From Stentor roeselii (lineage: Eukaryota; Ciliophora; Heterotrichea; Heterotrichida; Stentoridae): DNA of 64,000 nucleotides. Under the pieces are notes generated by a model. The model saw only the letters and a list, made by a program, of their open reading frames with translations, did not search any database and was not told the origin of the DNA. Positions 1 through 10,391 of this stretch are shown one piece after another. A program made the translations under genes and the position numbers. The stretch lies in assembly GCA_006503475.1 (NCBI GenBank), contig RSEH01000038.1:124001-188000 (forward strand), written 5' to 3'. Position 1 is the stretch's first letter, and the number at the start of each line of letters is the position of its first letter.

Positions 1-2
1 TA

Positions 3-1523
3 TTCAATACATCATTCATCTTATACTCAGGAATCGAAGGAAATTCTTACTCACCCGACACTGTGAGTAGCTCTTATAACTACTTTGTAATCTTAAAAAA
101 TTGTTCTAAAGGTTTCGAGCGGATCAACATGACATGCACCGCATGTAACCCAGGTACTTACAAAAGTGACTTGGACAACAAATGCCATCCATGTGAACCC
201 GGAACATTCAACATATTTTCAGGAGCAACCGACAAGATTCAATGCATTCCCTGCGATTTCGGTACTTACAACCCACATCCAGGTGCTAAAGAATGTAAAA
301 ATTGTTCAGAAACTGAAAATTGTTTCGTAGGATCAACTGAGCCTACATCTTACCAAAAAACTTTATCAAATACCCAACCAGACCTGATCGAGCCAAGGTC
401 AGGAGGTTCATTTAAAATGATCTTGCTCATTACTTTCGGAGTAGTTTGTCTTTTTTTCATAGTCTTTTGGTTTTTTTTCTTGAAATTAAGGATTTTCTTG
501 TCAGTTTCAGACATGTTCTCGAGTTATCATGTTGAACACGTTGAAGAAGAAATCCATTCAGCGCCTGAAGACCAACAAAAACATTCATATGTTGGAGGTT
601 TTTTCACTGGATTCACTATTCTCTTGATTATGATGTCAGCTTGTTACTATTTGTATACTTTCATTGAACTTAACATTGAAGAAAGTGTTGAACTCGTGCC
701 TTCAAATACCTTGACGAAAAAAACAGGTCTTAAAGATGAGAAAATTTTTATTTTTATTGAATTTCAGTCATTTCGAGGTGAAAACTGTAAGAATGTATCA
801 CCTCTTCTGCGACAATCAAGTGAAGACCTTCAAATATCTAATGATGAAGACATTCACGACAGGAAAAGTAATAATTCTTACTGCTTCTTTAAGTACAGCT
901 TGAAGAAAAATGGATACTTTAACTCAGGTGACTTTATTGACTTCAATTTCAACTGCAGTACTTGTTATACCTCAGATATCACTGTTGCTTTAGAGGGAAG
1001 GGCTGCTTATCGTGATAAAAAAAGTAGAATAGTCCAGAGTTTGATTTCGGATGATGGAAATGTTTTTATTGGAAGTCAAGCCTCTGTGTTTTACTTTGGA
1101 GTCATTCCTGCATTATACCAGGACTACCTGGCTTTATCGAAGAAGGACCATTATGGGTATCGAGTCACGGATATTACTTCACCGGATGAAGGAAGTAAGG
1201 CTCAACCTTCTACTATTAGATTTTTTTCAGGCATCAATATTAGGATCAGTCTTAATCTGATAGAAAATGGAGTTTATATCACAACTACTCGCAAGTTTGA
1301 TACTATTGAGTTCATTGGGATTGCTGTTTCTAGTATTGGTGGGCTTACACCTTTAGTTATTTTTGTCATGAAAGTCTACGAAATTGTTTATTATTGGATA
1401 AAATACCGAAAATATAATCAAGCTTCTTCCTATTCGGTGGAACTTCAAAGAAGAAAGAATTTGAAAGAAAATTCAAGATTCTCAGAACTAACTTACACTG
1501 AAGACCGCGAAGCAATAAATTAG
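3..1523 (+). CDS. Kelch/GCC2-GCC3-like membrane protein, 5' end cut by the window edge
   Basis: The frame is open from the first bases of the window, so this is the C-terminal 506 residues of a longer protein. It starts inside the end of a presumed kelch propeller, because the first residues match the end of the propeller in the next gene (ILYSGIEG here, YIFSGLEG there). A Cys-rich block follows with repeated CxxCxPGTY/F motifs, typical of GCC2/GCC3 or ephrin-receptor-like stalks. Three hydrophobic helices follow (about residues 139-162, 198-222 and 440-464 of the visible part), with a Cys-containing domain between the second and third and a short basic tail. It is a tandem paralogue of the gene at 1764-5192. 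It probably sits in a cell-surface or endomembrane; the ligand is unknown. Confidence 0.85.
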   Translation, partial: FNTSFILYSGIEGNSYSPDTVSSSYNYFVILKNCSKGFERINMTCTACNPGTYKSDLDNKCHPCEPGTFNIFSGATDKIQCIPCDFGTYNPHPGAKECKNCSETENCFVGSTEPTSYQKTLSNTQPDLIEPRSGGSFKMILLITFGVVCLFFIVFWFFFLKLRIFLSVSDMFSSYHVEHVEEEIHSAPEDQQKHSYVGGFFTGFTILLIMMSACYYLYTFIELNIEESVELVPSNTLTKKTGLKDEKIFIFIEFQSFRGENCKNVSPLLRQSSEDLQISNDEDIHDRKSNNSYCFFKYSLKKNGYFNSGDFIDFNFNCSTCYTSDITVALEGRAAYRDKKSRIVQSLISDDGNVFIGSQASVFYFGVIPALYQDYLALSKKDHYGYRVTDITSPDEGSKAQPSTIRFFSGINIRISLNLIENGVYITTTRKFDTIEFIGIAVSSIGGLTPLVIFVMKVYEIVYYWIKYRKYNQASSYSVELQRRKNLKENSRFSELTYTEDREAIN

Positions 1524-1763
1524 ATATTAGTTTAAATCCTATTACCAATGCAAAATTAAAATGCTTGATTTTTACATAAAATCAGAAATAACTTTTCAAG
1601 TAAGACGCAAAATTTTTCTTCTGTACAGGGATTGTCTTTAAACTTCAAGTAATCCATATATAAATATCAAAAGGTGTAACATTCTCAAACCCTTTGATTT
1701 CTAATCTTAAGACAGCTAAAAATAATCTATTTCCAAAGTACTTTAACTATAGAATGAATAAAA

Positions 1764-4700
1764 ATGCTTCACCTTTTCTATATTTCATCGATAGTCTCGG
1801 CTAACCTGACGATCGGTTATATATCACCTATACCGGTTTCAGGAATAAGCATGTCAAAACTGAGTCGAAGGAATCAAAGCGTTTATTTCTCAGGTCGAGA
1901 GTCATCGAACTTTTTTGTGAGTGGTCTTCAGTTCATCGAATACTCATCTGATTCAACAATAAGTGAATTCAAATCATCTTCAAGCGCGAATTCACCTCCA
2001 GACAGGTCTGCATATGGCCTTTGCTATGATTCTATTGAAGAACTGATCTTTCTTTATGGAGGAATAGGTGAAATCGGGATTTACGGAGATTTTTGGATAT
2101 ATGAAATAAAATATGATTCTTGGTATCAACCGTTTCAAGACTACTCTTTGCCTCCAAGATTCGATTTCGCATTCAATTGTCTGTCAACTCGTCAGGATGT
2201 TTACATTCACATACTTGGAGGAATGGATAAATACTCTATCAAGAAAGATTTGATCTTGATTCATTACGACAGAACTTCTAATATCCTATACGAGAATACA
2301 TATAACTATCAAAATTTTTTAAAATATTCCATCACAGGCTCACAAATTCAATATTATCGAAACTATCTTCACGTATTTTCTGGATATGGCTTTATGCAAG
2401 GACAAAAAAAATACTTTTGCGATTTAATGATTTGTGATTTAAAGATAAACAACTGCATCGTTTATAATTTAACTAACAAGCTAGAACCTTCATCTGATGG
2501 AGGCAGTGGCATTTTGGGGTCTACCTTGTATTACTTCTATGGAAACAATGACTTTGGAATTGTAAAAAAACTCTTCAAACTCAATCTCATGCAACTCACT
2601 ATCGGCTGGTCTCAACTAAATTTCACTTCTTCCAGTATCGACTGCAGTAGAAGTTCATTCGGCTTTACCGAGGTTTACCTGAAAAACAATATTCCAACAA
2701 TCGATATCTTTGGAGGCAGTTCAAATGAATCTTACTCGAATTCATATGGTTCTATTATTTTCAATTCAAGTCAAGTGACAACGATTTGCTCCTCTACAAA
2801 AATAATCCCAGAGAAAAGAAACAAAGGGTCTTTAGTCCAAATTTCTGAAGTTCTTTTGTTGTTCGGAGGAAGAAATATTGACGGCTTTTTTGATCAACTT
2901 TGGAGTGTCAAGTACCCTGGGCTTGAAGACTGGGTGTTAATCGAGGCTTTTGGGGAATACCCTATTCATAGAGTTAATCATGCTGCTGTATCTAAAGGAA
3001 ATTTTATGGTTCTTTTTGGAGGATATGATAAGAACTTTAATATGCTTGCTGATTATTGGCTACTTCAGAGAATTAGTAATCAGAGCAGCCTTCAAGTTGT
3101 TAATCAGTGGAAAGAACTTAAATCTATTGAGAATTCTATTAAACCTCCTCCGATTGTTGATACCTGTGCGATGATTGACTTCCCATTTTTGTTTTATATT
3201 GGAGGAGAAACTACGAATGGTCTTACGAATGAGTTTTGGCAGTTTGACCTGTCAATTTTAACCTTTACTAGTTTTGAACTTCCAAAAGAAATTCCAAGTA
3301 TATCTGGACATGGTTGTTATTTATCAAAAGAAAACAATCAAAACTTTATTTTCTTATTTTTTGGAGCTGTTTCCCTAACAGGAGAGCCTTCGAATACTAT
3401 ATATAAAATTAACATCACTGACCTAGATGAAATTGCACTAGTATCCAATAAAGTTATAACTGAAATCAACCCGAGGTTCGATTTTGCTTATACTGTTGTT
3501 GCAAATATGTTGTTTCTTGCTGGAGGACAAGCATATTTTACTCAGAGTTTTAGTGATTTATGGGCTGTTAGCTTAGAATCATATGCTGTTACTCTGATTG
3601 ATAAAAATTTTAGTAGAAATTTTCATTCGACTAATTTTGCGGGTATTGCTGGAACTTTATATATTTTTTCTGGGTTAGAAGGTGATGGAGAGCCTACTTT
3701 CAAAGAAAGTTCATCTAAAATCATTAAATATAGCCAGACTAATAAAAACCCGAAATTCTGTGGACAAGGCTTTTATTTTGACAATTCAACTTCAGATTGC
3801 AGAGCTTGCTCCCCAGGAACCTATAAAAATGAAATTGATATCTCATGTATTAAATGCCCTTCAGGAACTTATAACCCTATTTATGCTGCTACAGATATTA
3901 TTCAATGCATTCCCTGCGGCTATGGTTTTTACAATAATAAAACAGGTCAGAATACTTGTGAGCCTTGTCACAAAGAGAGATATTGCTTTGTTGGGGCGAG
4001 TTATAGTATTGATGATATTAGTAAGATTTCAAATACGCAGCCTGATTTAATTGAACCTGGTAGTAATAAGGAATTTCTTATCATTCTTGGGATTGTCACT
4101 GGAGGAATCATTTTACTATTCATTGCACTTTGGATATTCTTAGTTAGGTTTCAAGTTATCCTAAGTGTCTTTGATCTGTTTTCTGGTGATCATGCTACAA
4201 AGCCAGTAGATCCAAATGAGGAAATTGAAGATGAACAAGACGAACCAAAACACTCTTATGTTGGAGGTTTTTTCACAGGATTAGCTTTTGTTATCCTAAC
4301 AGCAATTCTAACCTATTACATCTATATTTTTTTTTATGAAAACATCGAAGAAACAGTCATTTTAGTGCCCTCTAATACTTTAACCGACAAAGATGGGTTC
4401 AAAGACGAAAAGATCACTATTTTCCTAAGATTTTATTCTATAAGACATAATAAAGATTCATGTGAAAGTATCTATCCAAATTACAAAATTTCAAAAAACC
4501 TAGAAATAACTGAAGACAAAAGCTACACATCATCTAATCCTGAAATCACTTCCTGCAGATTCAAATACGAATTAAAAAAATCAGATGTTTTTGAAACAGG
4601 TGATTCAGTTTTGTTTTCTTTTGAAAAAACCTGTAAAGAATGTTACACTTCAGATATCGAAGTATCTGTTGAAGGACGTGCAGCTTATCACAACAAAAAA

Positions 4701-5192
4701 AGTAAATATTCTCAGTCAATAGTCCAAAAAGACGGAAATGTTTTAAAAGGTCCAGAGTCTTCATTTTTTTACTTCGGGATTATTCCAGCATTTTACAAGG
4801 ACTTCACTGGAGATCATCAAACAAGTCACTACGGGTACCGAATAACAGAAATTTTTAATGCAGAGACTGGAAGTATCTGTGCTCCGAGCAATATTCCTTT
4901 AAGCTCTGGATTGAATATTCAAGTTGAGTTTTCATTAAGTCAAACTGGGGTTTATACTACTGCTACTTTGAAATTTGATACTTTAGGATTCTTTGGAATC
5001 GCTGTTGGAGTCTTGAGTGCGGTTCTTGGACTTATTGGGACTTTTATGACAGTTTTGGAATCTGGGTATTTTAGATTTCGATATAGACATTTGAAACGCA
5101 CATCTGCTTTTAAGGTTGAATATGAAAGAAAAATGAGAATTATTCAGAAGAGGAAAAATCTTTCATTTGGTAGTGGTTTAGATATTAATTAA
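1764..5192 (+). CDS. Kelch-repeat, GCC2/GCC3-like Cys-rich, three-pass membrane protein
   Basis: This 1142-aa protein begins with a hydrophobic signal-peptide-like stretch (MLHLFYISSIVSAN). Residues about 60-660 hold repeated kelch-type blades (FGG, GG-x-N and W motifs such as LFLYGGIGE, LLLFGGRN, FMVLFGGYD, LFLAGGQAY), so a beta-propeller facing the lumen or outside is likely. Residues about 665-745 are Cys-rich with CxxCSPGTY and CPSGTYN motifs. Membrane helices lie near 770-795, 834-860 and 1070-1100. The C-terminal tail is short and basic. The order of domains matches the truncated paralogue just upstream, so the pair arose by tandem duplication. The family is recognisable as kelch plus GCC2/GCC3 stalk. 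The substrate is not. Confidence 0.88.
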   Translation: MLHLFYISSIVSANLTIGYISPIPVSGISMSKLSRRNQSVYFSGRESSNFFVSGLQFIEYSSDSTISEFKSSSSANSPPDRSAYGLCYDSIEELIFLYGGIGEIGIYGDFWIYEIKYDSWYQPFQDYSLPPRFDFAFNCLSTRQDVYIHILGGMDKYSIKKDLILIHYDRTSNILYENTYNYQNFLKYSITGSQIQYYRNYLHVFSGYGFMQGQKKYFCDLMICDLKINNCIVYNLTNKLEPSSDGGSGILGSTLYYFYGNNDFGIVKKLFKLNLMQLTIGWSQLNFTSSSIDCSRSSFGFTEVYLKNNIPTIDIFGGSSNESYSNSYGSIIFNSSQVTTICSSTKIIPEKRNKGSLVQISEVLLLFGGRNIDGFFDQLWSVKYPGLEDWVLIEAFGEYPIHRVNHAAVSKGNFMVLFGGYDKNFNMLADYWLLQRISNQSSLQVVNQWKELKSIENSIKPPPIVDTCAMIDFPFLFYIGGETTNGLTNEFWQFDLSILTFTSFELPKEIPSISGHGCYLSKENNQNFIFLFFGAVSLTGEPSNTIYKINITDLDEIALVSNKVITEINPRFDFAYTVVANMLFLAGGQAYFTQSFSDLWAVSLESYAVTLIDKNFSRNFHSTNFAGIAGTLYIFSGLEGDGEPTFKESSSKIIKYSQTNKNPKFCGQGFYFDNSTSDCRACSPGTYKNEIDISCIKCPSGTYNPIYAATDIIQCIPCGYGFYNNKTGQNTCEPCHKERYCFVGASYSIDDISKISNTQPDLIEPGSNKEFLIILGIVTGGIILLFIALWIFLVRFQVILSVFDLFSGDHATKPVDPNEEIEDEQDEPKHSYVGGFFTGLAFVILTAILTYYIYIFFYENIEETVILVPSNTLTDKDGFKDEKITIFLRFYSIRHNKDSCESIYPNYKISKNLEITEDKSYTSSNPEITSCRFKYELKKSDVFETGDSVLFSFEKTCKECYTSDIEVSVEGRAAYHNKKSKYSQSIVQKDGNVLKGPESSFFYFGIIPAFYKDFTGDHQTSHYGYRITEIFNAETGSICAPSNIPLSSGLNIQVEFSLSQTGVYTTATLKFDTLGFFGIAVGVLSAVLGLIGTFMTVLESGYFRFRYRHLKRTSAFKVEYERKMRIIQKRKNLSFGSGLDIN

Positions 5193-6230
5193 GGATTTAG
5201 TTGAAATGGCTTATTGGATTTTGAGATTATATGATTAGAATAATTATCTTGGTTTCTTCTTCAAAAATAGATTATAATTATAGATAGTATTCTAGTTTAA
5301 TATCTATTGATAACTATAAGATTTACTCATTAAGTTATTTTCAAATGGAGAATTGCTATTAAGATTTCAAAAATCTACTGAAAATTCTATAGTTAGAAAC
5401 ATTAAAATCATCATAAAAATGCTAATTTTTTCAAATCTATAGATAAATCCTATTGCAAATAAATATTAATTAAGTAGAAACCTAAAACTTATAAATTCAG
5501 AGTATTTATATATTTTGAGACGAAATGATTGATGGGATGCAGAAAAATAATAAATTAAGACATATAGATTATATTATTTCCAATTTTCATTTACTGAATA
5601 TTTCGAGATTAAATCTGATACAATTTTAGTATTTCTGATATTATAAGTAAATAAGATAAGATTATCTATATAAGGACTTAAAGGATCTTCCAGATTATTT
5701 CTTGAGGTCACTCTTATATTTCAAATTATTTTATTAACCTAAAGACACAAAGTTTTAAGTACACTCTTCAGTCATCAGATTTATTATAATATACAGATGT
5801 TTTCATATAAATTAATGGGATACCTTAGTCAACTATATGCTCGAGAAAAGATATTATTATTTAAAGACTCTTATGAAATCAATATGATGCAAAAATAAAA
5901 ATTCCTATTCATAATAAAATTAATCTATAAAATCCTTTGATTTAGGTAAGAACAATTATTATCTTTTATTATATCAATGCTTAATATGGATACGATAAAG
6001 ACATTTGAATTAACATTTCAGATCAGTCTAAAATTATCAAGTAGTGTATTTATGATATTCCTGCATGACTAGAAACTTTATAAATAAACAACTCATAAAT
6101 TTATTCTAATAGTAGCGAAATGGATAATCTAAGATAAATGAAATCAATAAAGATTCAAGTTTAAACAATAACTTTTAAAAAATGATTTATTTTACAATAA
6201 AAGTAGAATATAAAATATAAATTCCTCATA
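5193..6230 (+). other. 1-kb AT-rich gene-free stretch
   Basis: There is no reading frame of useful length on either strand, no recognisable tRNA, no clear tandem or inverted repeat, and no telomere-like array. It is the longest gene-free interval in the window. It separates the kelch-type paralogues from the next gene and probably contains the 3' end of one transcript and the promoter of the other. Confidence 0.6.
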
Positions 6231-6656
6231 ATGAATACTGATTTTCTTTTTTCTTTACCTATTATCGTCTTCAATAAAAGGCAAGAATTTCTACGACTTG
6301 AAATCTTTCAAAGTGCTCCTCAGAGCTGGCAGGCTGTTCAAAATGTCTTCAAAGGCATACAATTGTGTTGGGTGAATCGAAAAGGCCAAGAAGAAATTAT
6401 TGAAAACGAAGAAACCTATATCAAAGCTCTTCGAAATTCAAACGGCCAAGGGCATTTTTTTGATACAGACTATGACTTTAACCCTTTAGTTAAACTTGAT
6501 CAAAGTTTAGACCCCCTACCAAAGTATCATCTATTCTGCCTTAGATGTGAATACAAAAATCCAATTTTTTTTATCAAATGCGTGAATTGCAGCAATTCAA
6601 ACCGTAACCAGTTGGTGTATAAACCTGGTGGTTATCCTTTGAAAGAGAGCTGGTAG
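6231..6656 (+). CDS. Small protein with PB1-like N-terminus and C-terminal zinc ribbon
   Basis: This 141-aa protein has an N-terminal half that reads like a PB1 fold: alternating strands, then an acidic segment followed by YIKALRNS, as in the OPCA region of PB1 domains. The C-terminal half has two CxxC pairs (CLRCEY... and KCVNCS) separated by about 12 residues, which would bind one zinc ion, much like RanBP2-type or rubredoxin-like ribbons. PB1 domains mediate head-to-tail protein pairing. There is another PB1 protein in this window (20248-21498), but no evidence that they interact. The start is the first ATG after an AT-rich leader. The PB1 call is tentative. Confidence 0.6.
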   Translation: MNTDFLFSLPIIVFNKRQEFLRLEIFQSAPQSWQAVQNVFKGIQLCWVNRKGQEEIIENEETYIKALRNSNGQGHFFDTDYDFNPLVKLDQSLDPLPKYHLFCLRCEYKNPIFFIKCVNCSNSNRNQLVYKPGGYPLKESW

Positions 6657-7123
6657 TTTGAAATCTCTAAATTTTTCTTATAATCCATATTAAATTTTAC
6701 TCTTTCATTATTGATGCGCTTTTGTCTTGATGTTCAAAGTGAAATTTCCTTTATACTTTAGAAGACATCTGTTGGAAGTATAAATCGATTAATCTAAGTA
6801 AATTCCTGTCAAAGACTTTTAAACCTTATCTCAATTAATCTGGGTCTACTAAGATAAGATCTTCATAATTCAGCCTTAAAAGACCAAACTTCTAAGAGAC
6901 TTAAAACTATTAAACATAATTCTTAATCCTAAATGAAGAAATTTAGACAATGGGAACCAGAATTCTATTAAATAATTTATGCTTTTTCATCATGAAATTT
7001 AACATATTACGGTGGGCTAACTACAGATAGGATAAGATGCTGGAAATTAGCATTTGATAAGAAAAAACCTGAATTTTAAACAAAAGTAGGTTTGGTTACA
7101 AGCCGATAAATAAAAGATTAAAC
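6657..7123. other. Gene-free interval between convergent genes
   Basis: About 470 bp of AT-rich sequence between two convergent genes. No reading frame, RNA gene or repeat was recognised. It is unusually long for a convergent gap in this window, where most are 1-30 bp. Confidence 0.5.
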
Positions 7124-10100
7124 TTAATTATTATTCCTACCCACTCCAAGACTCTCAAGTATCTGTCGACCAATCACAACTCGTGCCAGATGTTTTAAAC
7201 TTTCGAAGCCAATCAAATACAAATTGTCCTGCCATGTCAGCTTCACATTCGTGCTGTTAGAACTTGATGGACTCGGATATTTGCCTGGGTCAGACGGCTT
7301 TGGTGCAGGGGGCTTGGGCGAAGATTTGAGGAAGTATTTGATTCTGCACCAACTTTCAAACATGCGTCTATTTATAAGGTTCAGGCGAAAATTGTCTAAA
7401 ATTAACACTGCGAACTTGTAATTTGCTGTAATTGAGTTTAGTGAGTCAAATGTTCTCTTTCGGTTTATCTTTTGACGTGAAGAGGCTCTACTTGGAATAG
7501 TTGGTGTTGAAGTATACTGCGAGGCATCTGAAGATCCATGTTTCGAGTGACTTTTAACTCTTTCCTTCAACTTCAAGTCATACTGCGACCTTCTAATAGA
7601 AGAATTAATCTCAATTTTTTTCACCGAAGCATTTGAACTACTAGGTTTCCAAGGTGGTTTAAGTGGCGGTTTAGCAGTTTTTTTGATAAGTTTCATAGTC
7701 GACTCACTGACTTTTCTCTGTTTCAAAGTTTTTTCAAGCAAAGAAATTTCTCCAAATTTCGTTAAAAGTGTATCAGTCGATGACGTGGAAGTGAAAATCG
7801 ACTTAGGAGATGTCAAGTTAAGAGTAGTCGTGATGCTGTTTTGCTTTCTCAGTCTTTGAACCGTGTTAAACGCGAACTCATAATTAGATCCAAAGTCATG
7901 TCCTTGAAAAGCAACAGAATTATTCTTCTTATTCCTCAAAATCCCTGAAGACTGCTTCTGAATCTTTGGAGAAAAAAAAGAAAAACTAGGGCCTCCAGTG
8001 AATTCAACGCTCTTGTCTTTTGAATGTTGTTTTAATGAGGAAAAAGTCGTCTGGAGGCGCTTTTGGATCAGCTTCGACAGGAGGAACTGAAGAAAAATTG
8101 AAGACTTCAAACTTCTTGCTTTGAAGTAAGTCAGTGAAAACATCTCGACTTGTTTAAATGAAAATCTTTTCAATTTTTTTAAGATTTTTTTGAAGGTGTT
8201 AAAAAAGGACTTCAAACTTTTGAATTTTTTCAGAAGGACTTGAAATGCTTTAAAAGTTTTTCTTTTACTTGAAAGGGTCAGAGATTTGAATAGTTTCGTT
8301 AAAGTTAATCCTGCTGATTTCAGGTCAAGTCGATGAAAGTGCTTTAAAATTGTTAGAACTTGTCGAGACTGTCGCTTGACTGAAGAGCTGATCGCGAAAG
8401 ATAATGATTTGCAAGCGATTTGTCTACAGTACTGTTTTTTTAAAAGACTTGTTTTTACTAGTTCTGAGTTTTTTTTCCATTTTAAGAAGAGATGCCTTGT
8501 TTCTCTGGTTTTTAGTTTTTTTAACAGGTCTTTTATGGATTTGGTTAAAATGTTTGATTTCTTGAGATGGCTTTTTGAACTTGATAGGATACAGGAAAGA
8601 AGGTTTTTATAAGAGGGGGTTAAAAGATGAGTCATTGACCTTTGAAAAGCTTTCGTTGAAGTAACTTGCGCTGATAAAAGACGGAAGAAAAAAGTTTTTG
8701 TTGATTTTAAAGTGTTGCAAAGGACTTGAACTACTGACATCACTGCTGTTTGTTTTTGCAGTCTTCTCATTTCTAGGTCTTTCACTAACGTAAAAGCGAA
8801 GAACAAGTGTTTGAAGCACTTTTTTCTTATTATACTTAAGAAATTTCCAAATTTTTCTTCTTTATTATGAAGAAATTCAAGTTTTTCTTTACTTTTTTTC
8901 ACGATCAGCTCTTTTTTTCCCTCTGCGAATGAAAAAACAGCTCGAAAAGCAAGTAGAATGCAAGTCATTAGTCTTCTATGAAGGATCTTCTCAATTGGAG
9001 GAATAATCATTGCAACTGCCAAATGTTTTTCCAGATGTTTTTGCATCGTCGCCTTTTCTTTAATGCTGCGAAAAGCAAAGGAAATGTTTGTGAAAACAGC
9101 AGGTTTTAGTATTTCATCAACACTTTTGGTGAATTCATGGTCTCTTCGAAATTGTTGAATCTTTGCTGCTGTGTTGTCGTCGCTTCCTAATGAATACATT
9201 CGTTGAAGCCCAGAGACGCTTTCGTCTGATCTTAAAGTTTTGCATTTCGACCTGATTGACTGGAGACTGTTCATTCTTAGAAGACTTGGCCTTTTATAAG
9301 GGGCTAGGTTTGTGTATTGACTGGATAAAGCAGGTGCTGATGAATCTAAGTCGATTGGAAATGAATCATCTGAGAGAAATGTCATCGCGATGTAATCACT
9401 TGACCCACTGAATAGATGAGGCTCTTTGTTGTATGGTGGCTCGAGATTATAGTAAGTCCCGCTCCAGCATGTGAGGTTACATTTAGTTTCCTGGCAAGGC
9501 ATTCTACCCAGACCCTCATCTCCCCCATCTCCCCAATCACCCCACTCCACAACATTTCCATCCCCAACAGCAAAAGCCCTAAAGCTACTACAAGCAATCC
9601 CCTGACTAAAATCTCCATATTTTTGAGGTAACTTGACAAGTTCCAAGCAGTGATCAAAAGCGAAAACCTCATTCCCTTCACTTAAAACAACTAAAAAATC
9701 CTCTCCAGCTGCGATCTGTACACAAGTGATTCTATCCAATTCCTTCTGTGAATAAGGTAAAATTTTTCCCTTAACACTTTTAACACCCTGAGTATCTCGA
9801 AGACTTCCAAAGACATTAACGAATCCTCCGTCAGTCAAGACCGCTGTAAAGTTTTTTCCACATACAACTTCACTTGTAACAAAAAGTTTTTTAGTGTCAA
9901 TCATCGAAGGTCTTGCCTCATTTTTTCCACTCCATCCAAGTTGTCCAGAGACTCCTCTTCCCCAAGTGAAGAGATTTTTATCAGAGTCGACAAGTGCCGC
10001 ATGACTGCTGAGAGCGCCTTTGACCACCCTTCCAACTTCGACTCGCTTTGGAAGCAGCAGTTCGCTGGTCTCTTCTCCTAAAAGCCCGGCCTTTTCATGG

Positions 10101-10360
10101 TCCTCGCCGAAGATAAAGGCTTGGCCAGAGCCGATTAAAAGGCAGACAGACGAGTAACAAAGGACTTGAGATACTTGCACCTCAACTTCAATTGACTTTA
10201 AAGAAAGTGACTCGAGGGACAACAGGAAAACTTCATTCTTTTCAGTTAAAAGTAAACCTTTTGATGTTGTTAGATTCACTTCTTTTATACCTGAAAGTTG
10301 TAAAATCTTAGGAACTCGATTTGCTTCAGATGATTGTGGAAGCCATATCGCGGATTTCAT
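7124..10360 (-). CDS. RCC1-repeat protein with a long Sfi1-like helical-repeat tail
   Basis: The predicted protein is 1078 aa from the Met at 10360. A further in-frame Met at 10420 would overlap the start of the divergent gene at 10392, so the inner Met is preferred. Residues about 1-330 carry RCC1-type blades (FIFGEDHEKAGLLGEE, FTWGRGVSGQLGW, VVEWGDWGD), which form a seven-bladed propeller in RCC1 proteins. Residues about 420-780 are a run of basic amphipathic helices of about 23-30 residues with hydrophobic/aromatic signatures (LLAFRAVFSF, LFFAFTLVKD, LFLKWKKN, KAFQVLLKKFK). These resemble Sfi1-type centrin-binding repeats. The C-terminal 300 residues are Ser-rich and probably disordered. 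A cytoskeletal or basal-body scaffold role is inferred only from the repeats. Confidence 0.8.
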   Translation of the reverse strand: MKSAIWLPQSSEANRVPKILQLSGIKEVNLTTSKGLLLTEKNEVFLLSLESLSLKSIEVEVQVSQVLCYSSVCLLIGSGQAFIFGEDHEKAGLLGEETSELLLPKRVEVGRVVKGALSSHAALVDSDKNLFTWGRGVSGQLGWSGKNEARPSMIDTKKLFVTSEVVCGKNFTAVLTDGGFVNVFGSLRDTQGVKSVKGKILPYSQKELDRITCVQIAAGEDFLVVLSEGNEVFAFDHCLELVKLPQKYGDFSQGIACSSFRAFAVGDGNVVEWGDWGDGGDEGLGRMPCQETKCNLTCWSGTYYNLEPPYNKEPHLFSGSSDYIAMTFLSDDSFPIDLDSSAPALSSQYTNLAPYKRPSLLRMNSLQSIRSKCKTLRSDESVSGLQRMYSLGSDDNTAAKIQQFRRDHEFTKSVDEILKPAVFTNISFAFRSIKEKATMQKHLEKHLAVAMIIPPIEKILHRRLMTCILLAFRAVFSFAEGKKELIVKKSKEKLEFLHNKEEKFGNFLSIIRKKCFKHLFFAFTLVKDLEMRRLQKQTAVMSVVQVLCNTLKSTKTFFFRLLSAQVTSTKAFQRSMTHLLTPSYKNLLSCILSSSKSHLKKSNILTKSIKDLLKKLKTRETRHLFLKWKKNSELVKTSLLKKQYCRQIACKSLSFAISSSVKRQSRQVLTILKHFHRLDLKSAGLTLTKLFKSLTLSSKRKTFKAFQVLLKKFKSLKSFFNTFKKILKKLKRFSFKQVEMFSLTYFKARSLKSSIFLQFLLSKLIQKRLQTTFSSLKQHSKDKSVEFTGGPSFSFFSPKIQKQSSGILRNKKNNSVAFQGHDFGSNYEFAFNTVQRLRKQNSITTTLNLTSPKSIFTSTSSTDTLLTKFGEISLLEKTLKQRKVSESTMKLIKKTAKPPLKPPWKPSSSNASVKKIEINSSIRRSQYDLKLKERVKSHSKHGSSDASQYTSTPTIPSRASSRQKINRKRTFDSLNSITANYKFAVLILDNFRLNLINRRMFESWCRIKYFLKSSPKPPAPKPSDPGKYPSPSSSNSTNVKLTWQDNLYLIGFESLKHLARVVIGRQILESLGVGRNNN

Positions 10361-10391
10361 TGAAATTATTGGAATAAGAAGTGAATAATTT

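Noticed and set aside
9416-9631. Plus-strand frame opposite the RCC1 gene
   Set aside because: It lies wholly antisense to a well-supported RCC1 propeller and shows no domain.
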